A stretch of DNA of 50,177 nt from Flavobacteriales bacterium (GCA_017302935.1 JAFLBT010000003.1:1-50177); one strand, 5' to 3'. Shown: positions 24,806 through 33,754, numbered from the stretch's first letter. Translations and numbers: made by a program. Notes: generated by a model not told the origin, from the sequence alone.

Positions 24806-26656
24806 TTAGTATAAACCAAGACATTTAACGTCTTGCGTGGTTAAAGTGTCAGCGTTGTTAGGCATGGAAATTGTAAATTGAATGTATATAGGAGCTGTCA
24901 TATCGATAGATATTTCGGGGTTTCCTCCGGGTGTGTTTATTCCTTCATTATCTAATAAAGAAGTGCTTGCGGCTACATTTGAATTAATTTTATTATCATA
25001 AATACTGCAACGTCTAGCGAAAGGAATACCTGCAGCTGAAGTTGTAGTAGTATTAAATCTTGCTAATAATGTTCCTAAAACACCAGACGTTGCCGACACT
25101 CTAAATTGAAACTGTTTAGTTCCGGCAGCTGTTGCACCTAAAATATTTAATGTTTGTAAACGGAAAGTTGTCTGATTTCTCCAACTATTAGCAGGAATAG
25201 TCAATTCTGCTATAATAGTTTCAGATGTAGCGTTATTGGTTACAATTGGAACAGTAGCAGAAGCAAAAACGCATAATCTTTTATTTAGTGCAGCCAAAAA
25301 AGACGCAAATGATTCTAAGATTGTATATGAGTTCATATACGATTGAGTAAACCATTCACCATTTCTATAAGTTCTGTGTACTAAATAACCAGAACTAAAA
25401 TTCTCTTCTCCAATTGTAGCTATACCTTGAGATATTTTTACTTCATAACCTTTACCTTCAACTGGCGTTGGATCTGTTATTGTGCAATTATCTACAACAG
25501 AAATTCTATCATTATTCGACGCAGTATAATTAGAAGAAGCAATAATCCATTCAGAAGAACCACTAACACCCGGCAGGGTCACTATAAAATTTAAATTAGC
25601 AGTTCTTGTAATATAAAATTCTCCTTGAGGTAAGGTTATAGGGTCAAAGGCTCCATTAATTCTGTAAGTACCTGCTGTTGTAATTCTAACCGTTCCCGTA
25701 CTTTCATTTACGACTAAGTACTTATGATTACCGCTTACTGAACTTGGTATTACAAAATCCATATTACCGGATGCTACTCTACAGCCTCTACTTACATCTG
25801 TTTCTTGAAAATTGTATGTAGTTGTCCCTGTAATATTTTGAATAGGCCGAATTAATTCCATTCGTCCTGAATGAAATGGCATGGTAACTGTTCCGTTCTG
25901 AGTAGTATTTTTCACAAACGAAATTTGTAAACCATCTGGAAATATAGCTGCTACTGTATTGGCAATTGAATAAAATCGAATTGTATTTGCGGTAGGAGTT
26001 GCCGGAGCTGATGCTAAAATCTTTATAGTTAAAAAATCCAAAGAGTTCACAACATCCGTTGCAATGGCTAACATGAAATCAAGTAGTAAATTAACCTTTG
26101 CTCGAACATCTAAACCGTTTATGTTCATCCAAATGTCAGCATCTGGATCCAGTTCTAAAAGTTCATCCAGAGTAGTCATATCAAACGGCAAGCTTACTCC
26201 TGGACCGGCTGTAATTGATTCACCAAAAACATTAAAAGCTCGCATGCGTAAAGTACCAGCCGGAATGTTTGGTTCGGTGGTTACTTCTTCGCTTTCAGGA
26301 CCTACTACAATGTTTATGTCATTTGTGGTTGTGAAATAAGCTACATGCGTTCGATACATTCCTTCAGATGCAAATGGAAGCGTTCGAGTGATTGGAGCTG
26401 CTTGTGCATAATCGGTTCCGTTGATTTTCCAAGCGAAACCGGAAAATGTTATTTGATCGCCATCAATTTCAAAAGTGCCTAGTGTTGTAATTGTATTAAA
26501 TGATGAACCGCCAACTAAAGCTGCTATCTCATTCAAAATCAATTGAGCTTGTGCGGCTGCATCAATAGCTGATTGTGCCGCATTGAGATCGACATGAATT
26601 TCAATAACAGGAACCGGCGTTGGTTCAATTACTTCTATGTTTATTAATTCGCTCAT
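24806..26656 (-). CDS. putative tail fibre/receptor-binding protein
   Basis: A 616-aa protein. The N-terminal part is helical and Ala/Gln-rich (HVDLNAAQSAIDAAAQAQLI), then a long beta-rich, Thr/Ser/Asn-rich body with repeated short strands (TTAGTYRINGAFDPITLPQG; VVDNCTITDPTPVEGKGYEV) reminiscent of trimeric fibres. The C-terminus ends DTLTTQDVKCLGLY. It is located between a BppU-like baseplate protein and the lysis genes, and most likely forms the host-contact fibre. Confidence 0.6.
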   Translation of the reverse strand: MSELINIEVIEPTPVPVIEIHVDLNAAQSAIDAAAQAQLILNEIAALVGGSSFNTITTLGTFEIDGDQITFSGFAWKINGTDYAQAAPITRTLPFASEGMYRTHVAYFTTTNDINIVVGPESEEVTTEPNIPAGTLRMRAFNVFGESITAGPGVSLPFDMTTLDELLELDPDADIWMNINGLDVRAKVNLLLDFMLAIATDVVNSLDFLTIKILASAPATPTANTIRFYSIANTVAAIFPDGLQISFVKNTTQNGTVTMPFHSGRMELIRPIQNITGTTTYNFQETDVSRGCRVASGNMDFVIPSSVSGNHKYLVVNESTGTVRITTAGTYRINGAFDPITLPQGEFYITRTANLNFIVTLPGVSGSSEWIIASSNYTASNNDRISVVDNCTITDPTPVEGKGYEVKISQGIATIGEENFSSGYLVHRTYRNGEWFTQSYMNSYTILESFASFLAALNKRLCVFASATVPIVTNNATSETIIAELTIPANSWRNQTTFRLQTLNILGATAAGTKQFQFRVSATSGVLGTLLARFNTTTTSAAGIPFARRCSIYDNKINSNVAASTSLLDNEGINTPGGNPEISIDMTAPIYIQFTISMPNNADTLTTQDVKCLGLY

Positions 26657-27198
26657 GATGTTACGGTACGATCGATTTTAATTTTTCCTTCTACAAAGTA
26701 GGTGTTGGTTCCGGCTGGAGTAGACAGCATTAAGTCGTAGTAATATTCCTGGTTGCAAAGCAATGCGGTCTGAGCAGGCAGGAACTGAACAGATAGAATG
26801 TTATCATCTTCACCCGTTATAGTTAAACCTGAACCTAAATTCAACGTTACAACTGCTCCACCGCCTTTGTGATTTTTTAACTGCAGCTTTATCACGGTAT
26901 AAGCTGACAAAGCCATTGGTAATGAATTTGAAATGAATTTCAAATCAATAGCGAAATTGGCGTTTTGTCTCAAGGTAAAATCGAGCTTTCCAATTTTTCC
27001 ACGTGAAAGCAAGGTGTTTTGATTTGCACTAGATATCGGTAACACTCTAAAGGTTACGGTACCGGATGACAAGTTGGAAACAGCTGTGAGCGTTCCGGCT
27101 TCTGCCAGCTGTCTGACAAATGCTTTTTCTGATTCGGTTTCTCCGATTAATTTTATATCGTCAATCCCTGAAGGATTTGTAATTCTTTGAATGATCAT
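26653..27198 (-). CDS. baseplate/fibre-connector protein (BppU N-domain-like)
   Basis: A 181-aa protein. The second half shows the Ig-like pattern FAIDLKFISNSLPMALSAYT, IKLQLKNHKGGG and NTYFVEGKIKI, as in BppU-type N-terminal domains that anchor fibres to baseplates. It overlaps the fibre gene by 4 bp and the upstream gene by 4 bp. Family assignment is by pattern only. Confidence 0.6.
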   Translation of the reverse strand: MIIQRITNPSGIDDIKLIGETESEKAFVRQLAEAGTLTAVSNLSSGTVTFRVLPISSANQNTLLSRGKIGKLDFTLRQNANFAIDLKFISNSLPMALSAYTVIKLQLKNHKGGGAVVTLNLGSGLTITGEDDNILSVQFLPAQTALLCNQEYYYDLMLSTPAGTNTYFVEGKIKIDRTVTS

Positions 27199-28151
27199 AA
27201 GAATAGATGTGATTTTTTAGTAATTATTTTTTCGGTTAAACCGGATTCTACTTTATCCTCGTAACAATCGAAAATGGTCGGGTTTTCTAAAAGAATCTTT
27301 TTGATTTTTTTCAGATACTCCAGTCCGGCATTCTCTCTGTCAATGCGAAGCTTTTCCTGATTCTCCGGAGAAAGCTCGAGCTTTGATTTTTCCCAGGGCA
27401 TTTCTTCTGTCTGCAGGATGAATGAAGTGGATGTGAACAGAAATTTTCCGGTCAAAGCAACTTTAGAAACTGTAAGAGCAACCGTTGCCATTTTAAGCAA
27501 CTCCTGCACTCGTAGAACTTCTGGAACTATTGAGGTGGTTTTACAAAAATCAAGCGTACACTTGCCTAACATCGGGAGCAAATACTGCTCTTCTAATTCA
27601 TACATGTACGGCTTGATTGATAGGAATGTTTTTCGATTGTTTTGAATATCGAAATACGTGTTAAAAGTTGACGTGTGGCGAACGATAAAGTCGGCAAACA
27701 CTGTATAATATTGCGAATCTCTCCACTCCGGAAAATCTACAGTAGATCCTTCCATGATTTCCAGAGCGGCGTCAATGGCTTCGTTGGCGGTGGAAAGTAA
27801 GGAGCGTTTTAAATCATTGATATCCTTCCAGTCAGCGTTTTCACTTTGCTTGGTTTCGGTGGTTTTGATTCCGAAATTAGTGATCTGCAAATTGATAAAG
27901 GGAACGGCCAACCAAAAAGCATAATTAGCAGTGGCTTCTTCGAGTAAGAATTTGACTCTATCCATTGGCTCCTGAGAATTTTCGACAATCACATGGTCAC
28001 ATATAAGCTGAAGCTGTTCGTAACCAATTTGACTTTCGATAAATTTTCGTTCCGCACGTTTGGTATAAGGCAAAACCTTATTGAAATCGAAGTTGGCACT
28101 TACGGTCAAGTGCTTTTTTAGATCTGCTATATTTTGAATTAATTGTCCCAT
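27195..28151 (-). CDS. neck/head-completion region protein (DUF6712-like)
   Basis: A 318-aa, mostly helical protein (MGQLIQNIADLKKHLTVSAN; GYEQLQLICDHVI; ATANYAFWLAVPFINLQITN). Its N-terminus and the FWLAVPF-containing helix match what I recall of a protein encoded next to the portal in many Bacteroidota phages. It probably bridges head and tail, but direct evidence is absent. It starts 2 bp after the portal gene. Confidence 0.55.
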   Translation of the reverse strand: MGQLIQNIADLKKHLTVSANFDFNKVLPYTKRAERKFIESQIGYEQLQLICDHVIVENSQEPMDRVKFLLEEATANYAFWLAVPFINLQITNFGIKTTETKQSENADWKDINDLKRSLLSTANEAIDAALEIMEGSTVDFPEWRDSQYYTVFADFIVRHTSTFNTYFDIQNNRKTFLSIKPYMYELEEQYLLPMLGKCTLDFCKTTSIVPEVLRVQELLKMATVALTVSKVALTGKFLFTSTSFILQTEEMPWEKSKLELSPENQEKLRIDRENAGLEYLKKIKKILLENPTIFDCYEDKVESGLTEKIITKKSHLFL

Positions 28152-28153
28152 GA

Positions 28154-29476
28154 TTAATTGATTACTTCTACTTGGCCGTTCGGGTTTTTATCTAAGGTTG
28201 TGAGGTTGACTGATGGAAACACGCCTTCTAATTCTTCTGGCCATCCGTTCCATTCTTTCCACAATTCGAAATCATCAAGCGTGATGTGACGGCGTGGTGT
28301 TAAGTTTGCAGAAAGGATAGTATAGGCTTCTCGCTTGTCTGAACCGGAACGGCCCTGAACGGAACCTGGAGTGCCGGCTCCAACGATAACCGGATCTACA
28401 CCCATTGCGAAAAGAATTTCGGTGTTGGCTGCGGATGCGTCTGGAAGGTAGGAGCCGTCTTTTAGTTTATTGTCTACAGCTGCGACTTCTATTCCTTTGA
28501 CAAACTTTCCATTCTCTTCAAAAATTGGAGAAACGATAGAACGACCGGAACCTTTGTTGCCAGACAAATGGTCGTCAATTGCTCTAGATAAATCTTCACG
28601 CATCTTCTGCCGTTTTTCTGCGTCAAAATCGTCCCACTCTTCTTTGTAGAATGATTCAAAATAGTAATCAGAAACATAAACGATGTATTTGAAATGCAAT
28701 TGATTTTCGAAAAGTGCCTGCTTTAACTCCGGAACTGAGTTAGCTACATCCATCCAGCCGGAACGATCAACAGCATGCCAGTCAGGATTTGGATAATAAG
28801 TTTCATCTACCAAAGGATAAACTGAAGCCGTGACAAAGTTGTAGATTTTCTTTTCTTTTACCCAGGTTTTCAATTCCTCAACGGTCATGTCTGGATCTGC
28901 AAAATAGAATCCGGTGTTGTATTTTTCGTCATAGTTTACCCAGTCTGTGTTTAGAACTACAAACTCAATGATTCCGTCTTTGTTTTGTTCTGTAAATCGA
29001 CAATGAGCTGCTTTTAATCTTTTAGTACGAACTATTGTATTTTGATCAACCGACAAACAATGCTCTGTGAATGAAATATGAAAAAGTGTTTGGTCTGTAA
29101 TCTTTTCATACCAAAACTTTTGAAGCCTATTGTCTTTGAAAAACTTATAAATCTGAGGATACTTGCGAAGGGATTGTTTTGTTTTTTCAAAATCGCCGGC
29201 TTCATTTGCTTGGTCTAAAACCAATGACATTCCGGTGCCGTAATGAGTAGATTTTAAAGCTCCAACACCTCCAACAGCTGCACCGTTTTTCAAAAACTTT
29301 TTATAAAATTTTTGAGGGTAAAGATTGTCGATACCCCAGGAAACAACTTTATTTTCAACTGTAATATCAGCTATATTAAATTTAACTTTTTTCGGTGCCG
29401 GAACTTTTGGTTTAGAAGATAAACCGGTTACAGCGACCGTAGATTTTCCGACATGAATGTTTTTAAAGTGCTTCAT
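28154..29476 (-). CDS. phage portal protein
   Basis: A 440-aa protein located two genes after the large terminase subunit. The long mixed alpha/beta architecture contains VVSWGIDNLYPQKFYKKFLK, GVGALKSTHYGTGMSLVLD and the C-terminal ILFAMGVDPVIVGAGTPGSV followed by REAYTILSANLTPRRHI. This resembles the stem and clip region of portal proteins, where a preformed particle-attachment helix follows. It shares one base with the preceding small gene. Assignment rests on size, place and this C-terminal pattern. Confidence 0.75.
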   Translation of the reverse strand: MKHFKNIHVGKSTVAVTGLSSKPKVPAPKKVKFNIADITVENKVVSWGIDNLYPQKFYKKFLKNGAAVGGVGALKSTHYGTGMSLVLDQANEAGDFEKTKQSLRKYPQIYKFFKDNRLQKFWYEKITDQTLFHISFTEHCLSVDQNTIVRTKRLKAAHCRFTEQNKDGIIEFVVLNTDWVNYDEKYNTGFYFADPDMTVEELKTWVKEKKIYNFVTASVYPLVDETYYPNPDWHAVDRSGWMDVANSVPELKQALFENQLHFKYIVYVSDYYFESFYKEEWDDFDAEKRQKMREDLSRAIDDHLSGNKGSGRSIVSPIFEENGKFVKGIEVAAVDNKLKDGSYLPDASAANTEILFAMGVDPVIVGAGTPGSVQGRSGSDKREAYTILSANLTPRRHITLDDFELWKEWNGWPEELEGVFPSVNLTTLDKNPNGQVEVIN

Positions 29477-29814
29477 CAGTACGCAACGGGAACGCCGTTA
29501 AATTTTATGATATACAATATTTTTATAGTCCTAATCATTCCGTTTTCAAGTTCAATATTTCGAGTCCGGTTGTCCCAGTGATTTGGATTTTTTCTGGCAC
29601 GAAAAACACGGTACTCATGTTCATAAGGATTGAAAACTTTTCCTTTGCTTATTGGTTTAACTAACAAACGGCCTTTGTATTTTTTCAAAGCTCCGCCCGA
29701 TTTATTATTTGAGTTAAATGTTCTGTATTCAATTTCAAAAAGAACCGGCTTTTTATCCGGCCCGGTTTTTTCAATCTCTTTTAAAACTTGTCTCAAAAAA
29801 ATATGTTGAACCAT
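29476..29814 (-). CDS. small protein between terminase and portal
   Basis: A 112-aa basic beta-rich protein (GALKKYKGRLLVKPISKGKV; YEHEYRVFRARKNPNHWDNR), sharing one base with the portal start. The preceding 238 bp hold a short frame, a weak hairpin and a TGTCC box. It is probably a head-joining or portal-associated factor by position. No motif is recognised. Confidence 0.6.
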   Translation of the reverse strand: MVQHIFLRQVLKEIEKTGPDKKPVLFEIEYRTFNSNNKSGGALKKYKGRLLVKPISKGKVFNPYEHEYRVFRARKNPNHWDNRTRNIELENGMIRTIKILYIIKFNGVPVAY

Positions 29815-29922
29815 GATTCAAAATTGAGTTTATCTCAAAAAGAAAAAAAGGACATGAAAAAAGCGAGATGAAAAGGCCTTTAATTCTCATTAAAAAATTA
29901 TTAACTGTCTGATTTTCAAAAA

Positions 29923-30036
29923 TTAGAATTTTAAAAACCTTTTTATTTTCTCTTTTTGCGACGAAGTTGCACGGCCTGCCCCTATTTCAACTCTACTCTT
30001 TCCTTTTTTTATTTTTGCCAAATATGATGGATTCAT
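29923..30036 (-). CDS. possible 37-aa basic protein downstream of the large terminase gene
   Basis: ATG at 30034-30036, 16 bp after the terL stop, with AGGAA just upstream as a weak ribosome site. The product (MNPSYLAKIKKGKSRVEIGA...) is strongly basic (about one third Lys/Arg). The remainder of the gap up to 29815 shows no frame. Real or chance cannot be decided by eye. Confidence 0.4.
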   Translation of the reverse strand: MNPSYLAKIKKGKSRVEIGAGRATSSQKEKIKRFLKF

Positions 30037-30052
30037 TTCCTGAATTGTTTTT

Positions 30053-31693
30053 TTACTTCATTTTGTGTCCTGGAAAAAGCGGAATGAAAACCTTTTCACT
30101 CTGCTGCTTGATCAACTGATCAACCTTACGATAGTACTTCCAATACAATGGGATGTCGAATGTATCTGAGAAGTGGGTGGCGTGCTCCTGCTGTAAGGAC
30201 TTAGATTTTTCTGAACGTTTATCCTTCTCTATAGTGTTGGGTTGCTTTCCTTCTTTAGCCGGTGCATTCTCCAATGAGATAATAAGATCAGTACAATTAT
30301 TCTCGTTGATTTGAATTATAGGGAGTCCATTGGTTCCGCCGTTCTTAAGAAGGTAATTGATAACAATAAACTTATGATTGTGTGGAGGGTTCTCTGAAGC
30401 TGGTCTAATCTTATTAATGACCTTCCACCCTTTTAATTTAAAACAGTTGATAGCCTGTTCTGCAAACGTAACCCTGGAATTAGGCTGTCGGGTGTTACCA
30501 TTACGATCATAGTAGAATTCAATTACATTATTGAATTCTTTCTTATAATCATAATAAGGAGCAAACATATCATTGATTATATCATCAATAATTCCATCAG
30601 TAATAAAGAATGTCTTAAGATGGCGATATTGTTCGCCTTGGTCTTGAGATACCGTTAAGGTAATGATGTTACCCCAGTCAATTGATACAATAAGTGGCTT
30701 ACCTAACATCACATCACGATCCTGCCTACAGGTTTCGAGTTGAGACTTCTTAGCATGCACACCAACTTTTAAAAGATAGTCATTGTCAAAAGAATCACGA
30801 TAGTAATGCTTCTTAGGATCTAGCTGTGGATAAAAACCATTTAAAACCTTCTTTGGTCTAATATTCAATATCTCAGCATTATAATGCATCTTACTAGGAG
30901 CTTTCTCCATCATACGATCGAACCAATCCGATGCCAGGTTCTGCTTATTGGCAAAAGCATTGGCCTTGACAAACATTACATTCCAAGGCTCTTTTATGGC
31001 CTTCTTTTCCATCTCTGTAAACCATTGTCCCTTCTGAGTCATCGCTACAGACGATGCATAAATCTCAGCATTACAAAGTGGTTGATTCTCATATAGACCG
31101 CCACATGTGGAGCGGTTGGTGGTTTGAACGTTATTAAACAATCGTTCCTGGTCCAAAAGAGCAGCCTCATCACCAATAACGATTGATGAGTTAATTCCAC
31201 GTCCGGCATTAGGTAAATCTAAAGAAACCAGAATCCAGATAAAACCATTGGAAAAATGAATCACATTATCCCAGGTTCTGGATGGTGCCTGAAACGGCAT
31301 TTCAAAACCTAATGATTTTCCGGATTTTCCAACTACATAGTCAATGTCTTCATAAAGTCCGACCATTGCCAAACCTTCCTTGGTAGATGGTAAAGTCCGG
31401 GATAATATTTGAGAATACGTTTCACCTACGATAATACCGGTAGCTTTAGGCATCTGCTTTACAGCTTCTTTTATAAACCAGCCAAGGATCGTAGATTTTC
31501 CGGTACCACGTGCCCACTCCAGTATAATGGTCTTAATATACTGCTCGGTTTCCTTTTGTGGATTATAAACCTTTCCGGAGCTCCTTTGAATAACAGCATA
31601 TTGAGGCAAATTCAAAAGAATTTCATTCTTCTGTTTTACTACTCTTTTTATCCTCGCTTTGGATTGATCAGATGTTTTAATTTCTTTATTCAT
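30053..31693 (-). CDS. terL: terminase large subunit
   Basis: The DNA-packaging motor ATPase and nuclease. The 546-aa protein has a Walker A-like site ARGTGKST (residues 61-68) and Walker B SSIVIGDEAALL (Asp175, Glu176). The nuclease-domain start is IVSIDWGNIITLTVS (Asp about 335), with a later acidic pattern FYYDRNGNTRQPNSR. It overlaps terS by 8 bp. The arginine-rich N-terminal arrangement and order of motifs are typical of Bacteroidota terminases. Confidence 0.9.
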   Translation of the reverse strand: MNKEIKTSDQSKARIKRVVKQKNEILLNLPQYAVIQRSSGKVYNPQKETEQYIKTIILEWARGTGKSTILGWFIKEAVKQMPKATGIIVGETYSQILSRTLPSTKEGLAMVGLYEDIDYVVGKSGKSLGFEMPFQAPSRTWDNVIHFSNGFIWILVSLDLPNAGRGINSSIVIGDEAALLDQERLFNNVQTTNRSTCGGLYENQPLCNAEIYASSVAMTQKGQWFTEMEKKAIKEPWNVMFVKANAFANKQNLASDWFDRMMEKAPSKMHYNAEILNIRPKKVLNGFYPQLDPKKHYYRDSFDNDYLLKVGVHAKKSQLETCRQDRDVMLGKPLIVSIDWGNIITLTVSQDQGEQYRHLKTFFITDGIIDDIINDMFAPYYDYKKEFNNVIEFYYDRNGNTRQPNSRVTFAEQAINCFKLKGWKVINKIRPASENPPHNHKFIVINYLLKNGGTNGLPIIQINENNCTDLIISLENAPAKEGKQPNTIEKDKRSEKSKSLQQEHATHFSDTFDIPLYWKYYRKVDQLIKQQSEKVFIPLFPGHKMK

Positions 31694-32306
31694 CCGGATT
31701 TTTCTCTAACGCATCAGTTGGTTCATAATCATCAGCATCATCACCAGGATTAACATCTGCAAAGTCGACATCCTCCACATCCATATTATTAAAATCCAGA
31801 ACACCGGCATCCGTGAATTGTTCAATCATTTTTAAGACTGCAGGGTGTGGTTTAAGAATATAAGTCTGAGCTTGTAATTTTTCCGGATTGAATTTCGGAT
31901 CCGTATCTTTATCGAATCCTCCAAGCTTAATACGTTGTTTGATAACAGCCAGCTCGAGATACCCATCTTTATCTTTGATGGCTCGTTGCTGTAAACGCAT
32001 GAGATCTTCTTCAATAAGATAACGCTTCGCCTCTTTTTGATTGGCTATAGGATTGCCAAAAACAGAAAGTGCATCATTCACATAGCGATAAGACTGTGCT
32101 CTGGAGCAATTGTACTCCGTTATCAGTACTTTCATTGCCTGCTCACGTGAATGATAGTTGATTAGTAAATTCCAGGCTTTGTAGATTCGCTGTCTGATTT
32201 CGTCCTGCTTTTCACTCAAGCGAACGGAATCTTCCCCCTTCAGATAATACTTTCTTATCTTATCCAAGGTGGTCACTTTTTGCCTTACAATTACTCCGGT
32301 TGACAT
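31686..32306 (-). CDS. terS: terminase small subunit-like protein
   Basis: A 206-aa protein with a predicted helix-turn-helix (ITEYNCSRAQSYRYVNDALS, about residues 63-82), followed by a helical middle and an acidic tail (DVEDVDFADVNPGDDADDYE). It overlaps terL by 8 bp. DNA recognition for packaging is the expected role. It is the second gene after leader RNA copy B, separated from paralogue 1 by a terminator hairpin. Confidence 0.75.
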   Translation of the reverse strand: MSTGVIVRQKVTTLDKIRKYYLKGEDSVRLSEKQDEIRQRIYKAWNLLINYHSREQAMKVLITEYNCSRAQSYRYVNDALSVFGNPIANQKEAKRYLIEEDLMRLQQRAIKDKDGYLELAVIKQRIKLGGFDKDTDPKFNPEKLQAQTYILKPHPAVLKMIEQFTDAGVLDFNNMDVEDVDFADVNPGDDADDYEPTDALEKNPDE

Positions 32307-32357
32307 TTATGATTATTTTCAACAAAGAGAAAAAAACAGAAAGTGTAGAAAAAGGAC

Positions 32358-32384
32358 AAAAAAGAAGCCGCTAACTGCGGCCTC
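32358..32384 (-). terminator. intrinsic terminator between paralogue 1 and terS
   Basis: On the minus strand GAGGCCGC-AGTTA-GCGGCTTC (one G-T pair) is followed by T6. The stop codon of the 32371 gene is in the loop. It lies before the terminase genes, so these need read-through or another promoter. Confidence 0.8.
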
Positions 32385-32667
32385 TGGTCATTGAATTAGT
32401 AACTACTGCACTCGCGTTGGTGTGCATCACAAAATCGTTCCTTTCAAAGTTTTCAAACATTTGAATTAGGGACAAATAAAACGGCGTGAGCTTCTTAGCT
32501 GTGAAATTGTCTATTTCATCATCTGGAGCATTTGCAACGGCTGCCGTAAACATTTCATGCAACATCATTCGTTGCTGATGAAAAAACATAGGAAACATCA
32601 TTACTGGTTCGATACAGCTTGATAACTGATTTTCCAATTCTTTGTTTGAATTCTCTTCTTTGTGCAT
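32371..32667 (-). CDS. late-cassette small protein, paralogue 1
   Basis: A 98-aa member of the three-copy family (core MF-x-AAVANAPDDEIDNFTAK-x-L-x-PFYLSL, about residues 39-66), most like the product of 17506-17739. It is the first gene after leader RNA copy B; the RNA ends 18 nt upstream of the start. The tail (NASAVVTNSMTRGRS) is unique. A terminator hairpin covers the stop codon. Function unknown. Confidence 0.8.
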   Translation of the reverse strand: MHKEENSNKELENQLSSCIEPVMMFPMFFHQQRMMLHEMFTAAVANAPDDEIDNFTAKKLTPFYLSLIQMFENFERNDFVMHTNASAVVTNSMTRGRS

Positions 32668-32685
32668 AACTGAAAAGTATTAAAC

Positions 32686-32822
32686 GCACGAAACCCTCGA
32701 TCGGTTGTGCACAAACAATCAAAGGATTGAGTTTAGGGCTATCACTAGCTCCAGCAACGTAACGAGGGTTCGCTTATCGTAATTAAAAAATATGTAAAGG
32801 ATAGTACCTTTTTTGTTTGTGC
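32686..32822 (-). ncRNA. structured leader RNA, copy B (H-type pseudoknot)
   Basis: On the minus strand, in order: P1 5' strand GCACAAACAA (32822-32813); hairpin AAAGG/CCTTT (32811-32796); P2 5' strand AACCCTCG (32770-32763); a stem capped by the GNRA loop GTGA (32752-32736); hairpin CAATC/GATTG (32729-32716); P1 3' strand TTGTTTGTGC (32718-32709); P2 3' strand CGAGGGTT (32699-32692); and GTGC. Against copy A, three of ten P1 pairs and three of eight P2 pairs are changed on both strands with pairing kept. The conserved unpaired sequences ATAAGCG before P2 and TCGTGC after it flank the helices. Confidence 0.8.
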
Positions 32823-32826
32823 AAAG

Positions 32827-32872
32827 CAAACGTAAATAAAAAATATATACAATAGTGCTTTTACCCCAAAAA
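32827..32872 (-). promoter_or_regulatory. late promoter B with conserved upstream box
   Basis: The -7 element TACGTTTG (32834-32827) and box GCACTATTGT (32858-32849), preceded by TTTGGGGTAAAA, match copy A with the same 14-nt spacing. Transcription should start at the 5' end of P1 of the leader RNA. Confidence 0.7.
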
Positions 32873-32895
32873 AAATATTGAAAATCAATACTTTA

Positions 32896-32928
32896 TACAT
32901 TTTTCTATGTAGTTTGAAGGCAAATGTA
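32896..32928. promoter_or_regulatory. repressor operator copy with overlapping promoter elements
   Basis: TACAT-TTTTCT-ATGTA (32896-32911) is the exact complement of the early-promoter operator. On the plus strand it is followed by TAGTTTG, one base short of a -7 element and without a -33 TTTG, so that promoter looks decayed. On the minus strand TACATTTG (32928-32921) could be a -7 element that places the operator at the transcription start. No plus-strand gene follows. Confidence 0.55.
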
Positions 32929-32940
32929 CATAGATTAATG

Positions 32941-33693
32941 TTAGTTTCCTTTCAATATTTTTTTAATCGTTTCTAAATTCACTTGAAGCTGCTCTAGCTC
33001 TTCTTTTTTCTTATGATAAGAATTAGCCAAAACCCGATTGACTGGATCCGCATCCATTTTTTTTGAAATGCCTTCTAACGTCTTTTTTCGTTTACTTATC
33101 CTGGTTTCGAGTAATCCTTTTTCGTTGGCCAACTGCATCGGTGTAAATTTTGAATAATCCTCTGATACATCCGTTGGCATGATACGGTGATGGTCTCTCC
33201 AGTGGTGTAAAATTTCCCAGGCTTTATCAATTTTATCCCAAAGTGACTCCAGCTGAAGAATAATTTTAAGAGCTTGGTCATTGGCTTCTTCAGGTAACGC
33301 ATTAAGTTTAAACTTCAACTCACACGCTTCATAAAAATTCGAAATTCTTTTCCGGTATACCTTATGAAGCTCCGGTGGATACATAGCCATAGTTTCCTTT
33401 GAAAATTCAGCTTTTGAACTTGATTCAATCAGCTGATTTAAAAAAGCAGAATCTTCTTCAGTATTAGTTTTAGGCTGGGAATTTTCAGGAATTTCGGGAT
33501 TTTTGGGAATTTCAATTTTGTCAAGCCCTTTGTTTATAGCTAATTTCAATTCGTACTTCAATCGAATAAAGTTCGAAGTATTCTCAACTTTAAATAACTT
33601 TAATAAATGTATAGAGGGTTGTGGAAGCTGTGCATACAACTCCACGCCTTCAGCAAAACTTCCGGAACGGTCAAACCAGGATTTAATTTTCAT
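32941..33693 (-). CDS. helical protein between the capsid and terminase operons
   Basis: A 250-aa protein rich in Lys/Glu with a predicted C-terminal coiled coil (ETRISKRKKTLEGISKKMDA through the end). A middle part has AWEILHHWRDHHRIMPTDVS. Such proteins occur in structural regions of Bacteroidota phages, but I know no function. It follows a terminator and ends just before the operator and late promoter of copy B. Confidence 0.65.
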   Translation of the reverse strand: MKIKSWFDRSGSFAEGVELYAQLPQPSIHLLKLFKVENTSNFIRLKYELKLAINKGLDKIEIPKNPEIPENSQPKTNTEEDSAFLNQLIESSSKAEFSKETMAMYPPELHKVYRKRISNFYEACELKFKLNALPEEANDQALKIILQLESLWDKIDKAWEILHHWRDHHRIMPTDVSEDYSKFTPMQLANEKGLLETRISKRKKTLEGISKKMDADPVNRVLANSYHKKKEELEQLQVNLETIKKILKGN

Positions 33694-33702
33694 AACATAG
33701 AA

Positions 33703-33734
33703 TTAAAAAAAGCTCTGACATATAATCAGAGCTT
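33703..33734 (-). terminator. intrinsic terminator closing the head operon
   Basis: On the minus strand AAGCTCTGA-TTATATG-TCAGAGCTT is followed by T7. It lies 20 bp after the exported-protein gene and before the 32941-33693 gene. Confidence 0.85.
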
Positions 33735-33754
33735 CTAACAAACACAACTTAAAA

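Noticed and set aside
24806..26656. Diversity-generating retroelement target in the fibre gene
   Set aside because: No reverse transcriptase gene or template repeat is present in the window.
29865..29888. Strong terminator after the 37-aa frame
   Set aside because: The GAGA...TCTC pairing encloses AAAGGCCTTT with no room for a loop, so the hairpin is weak. It is mentioned only as part of the TGTCC context.
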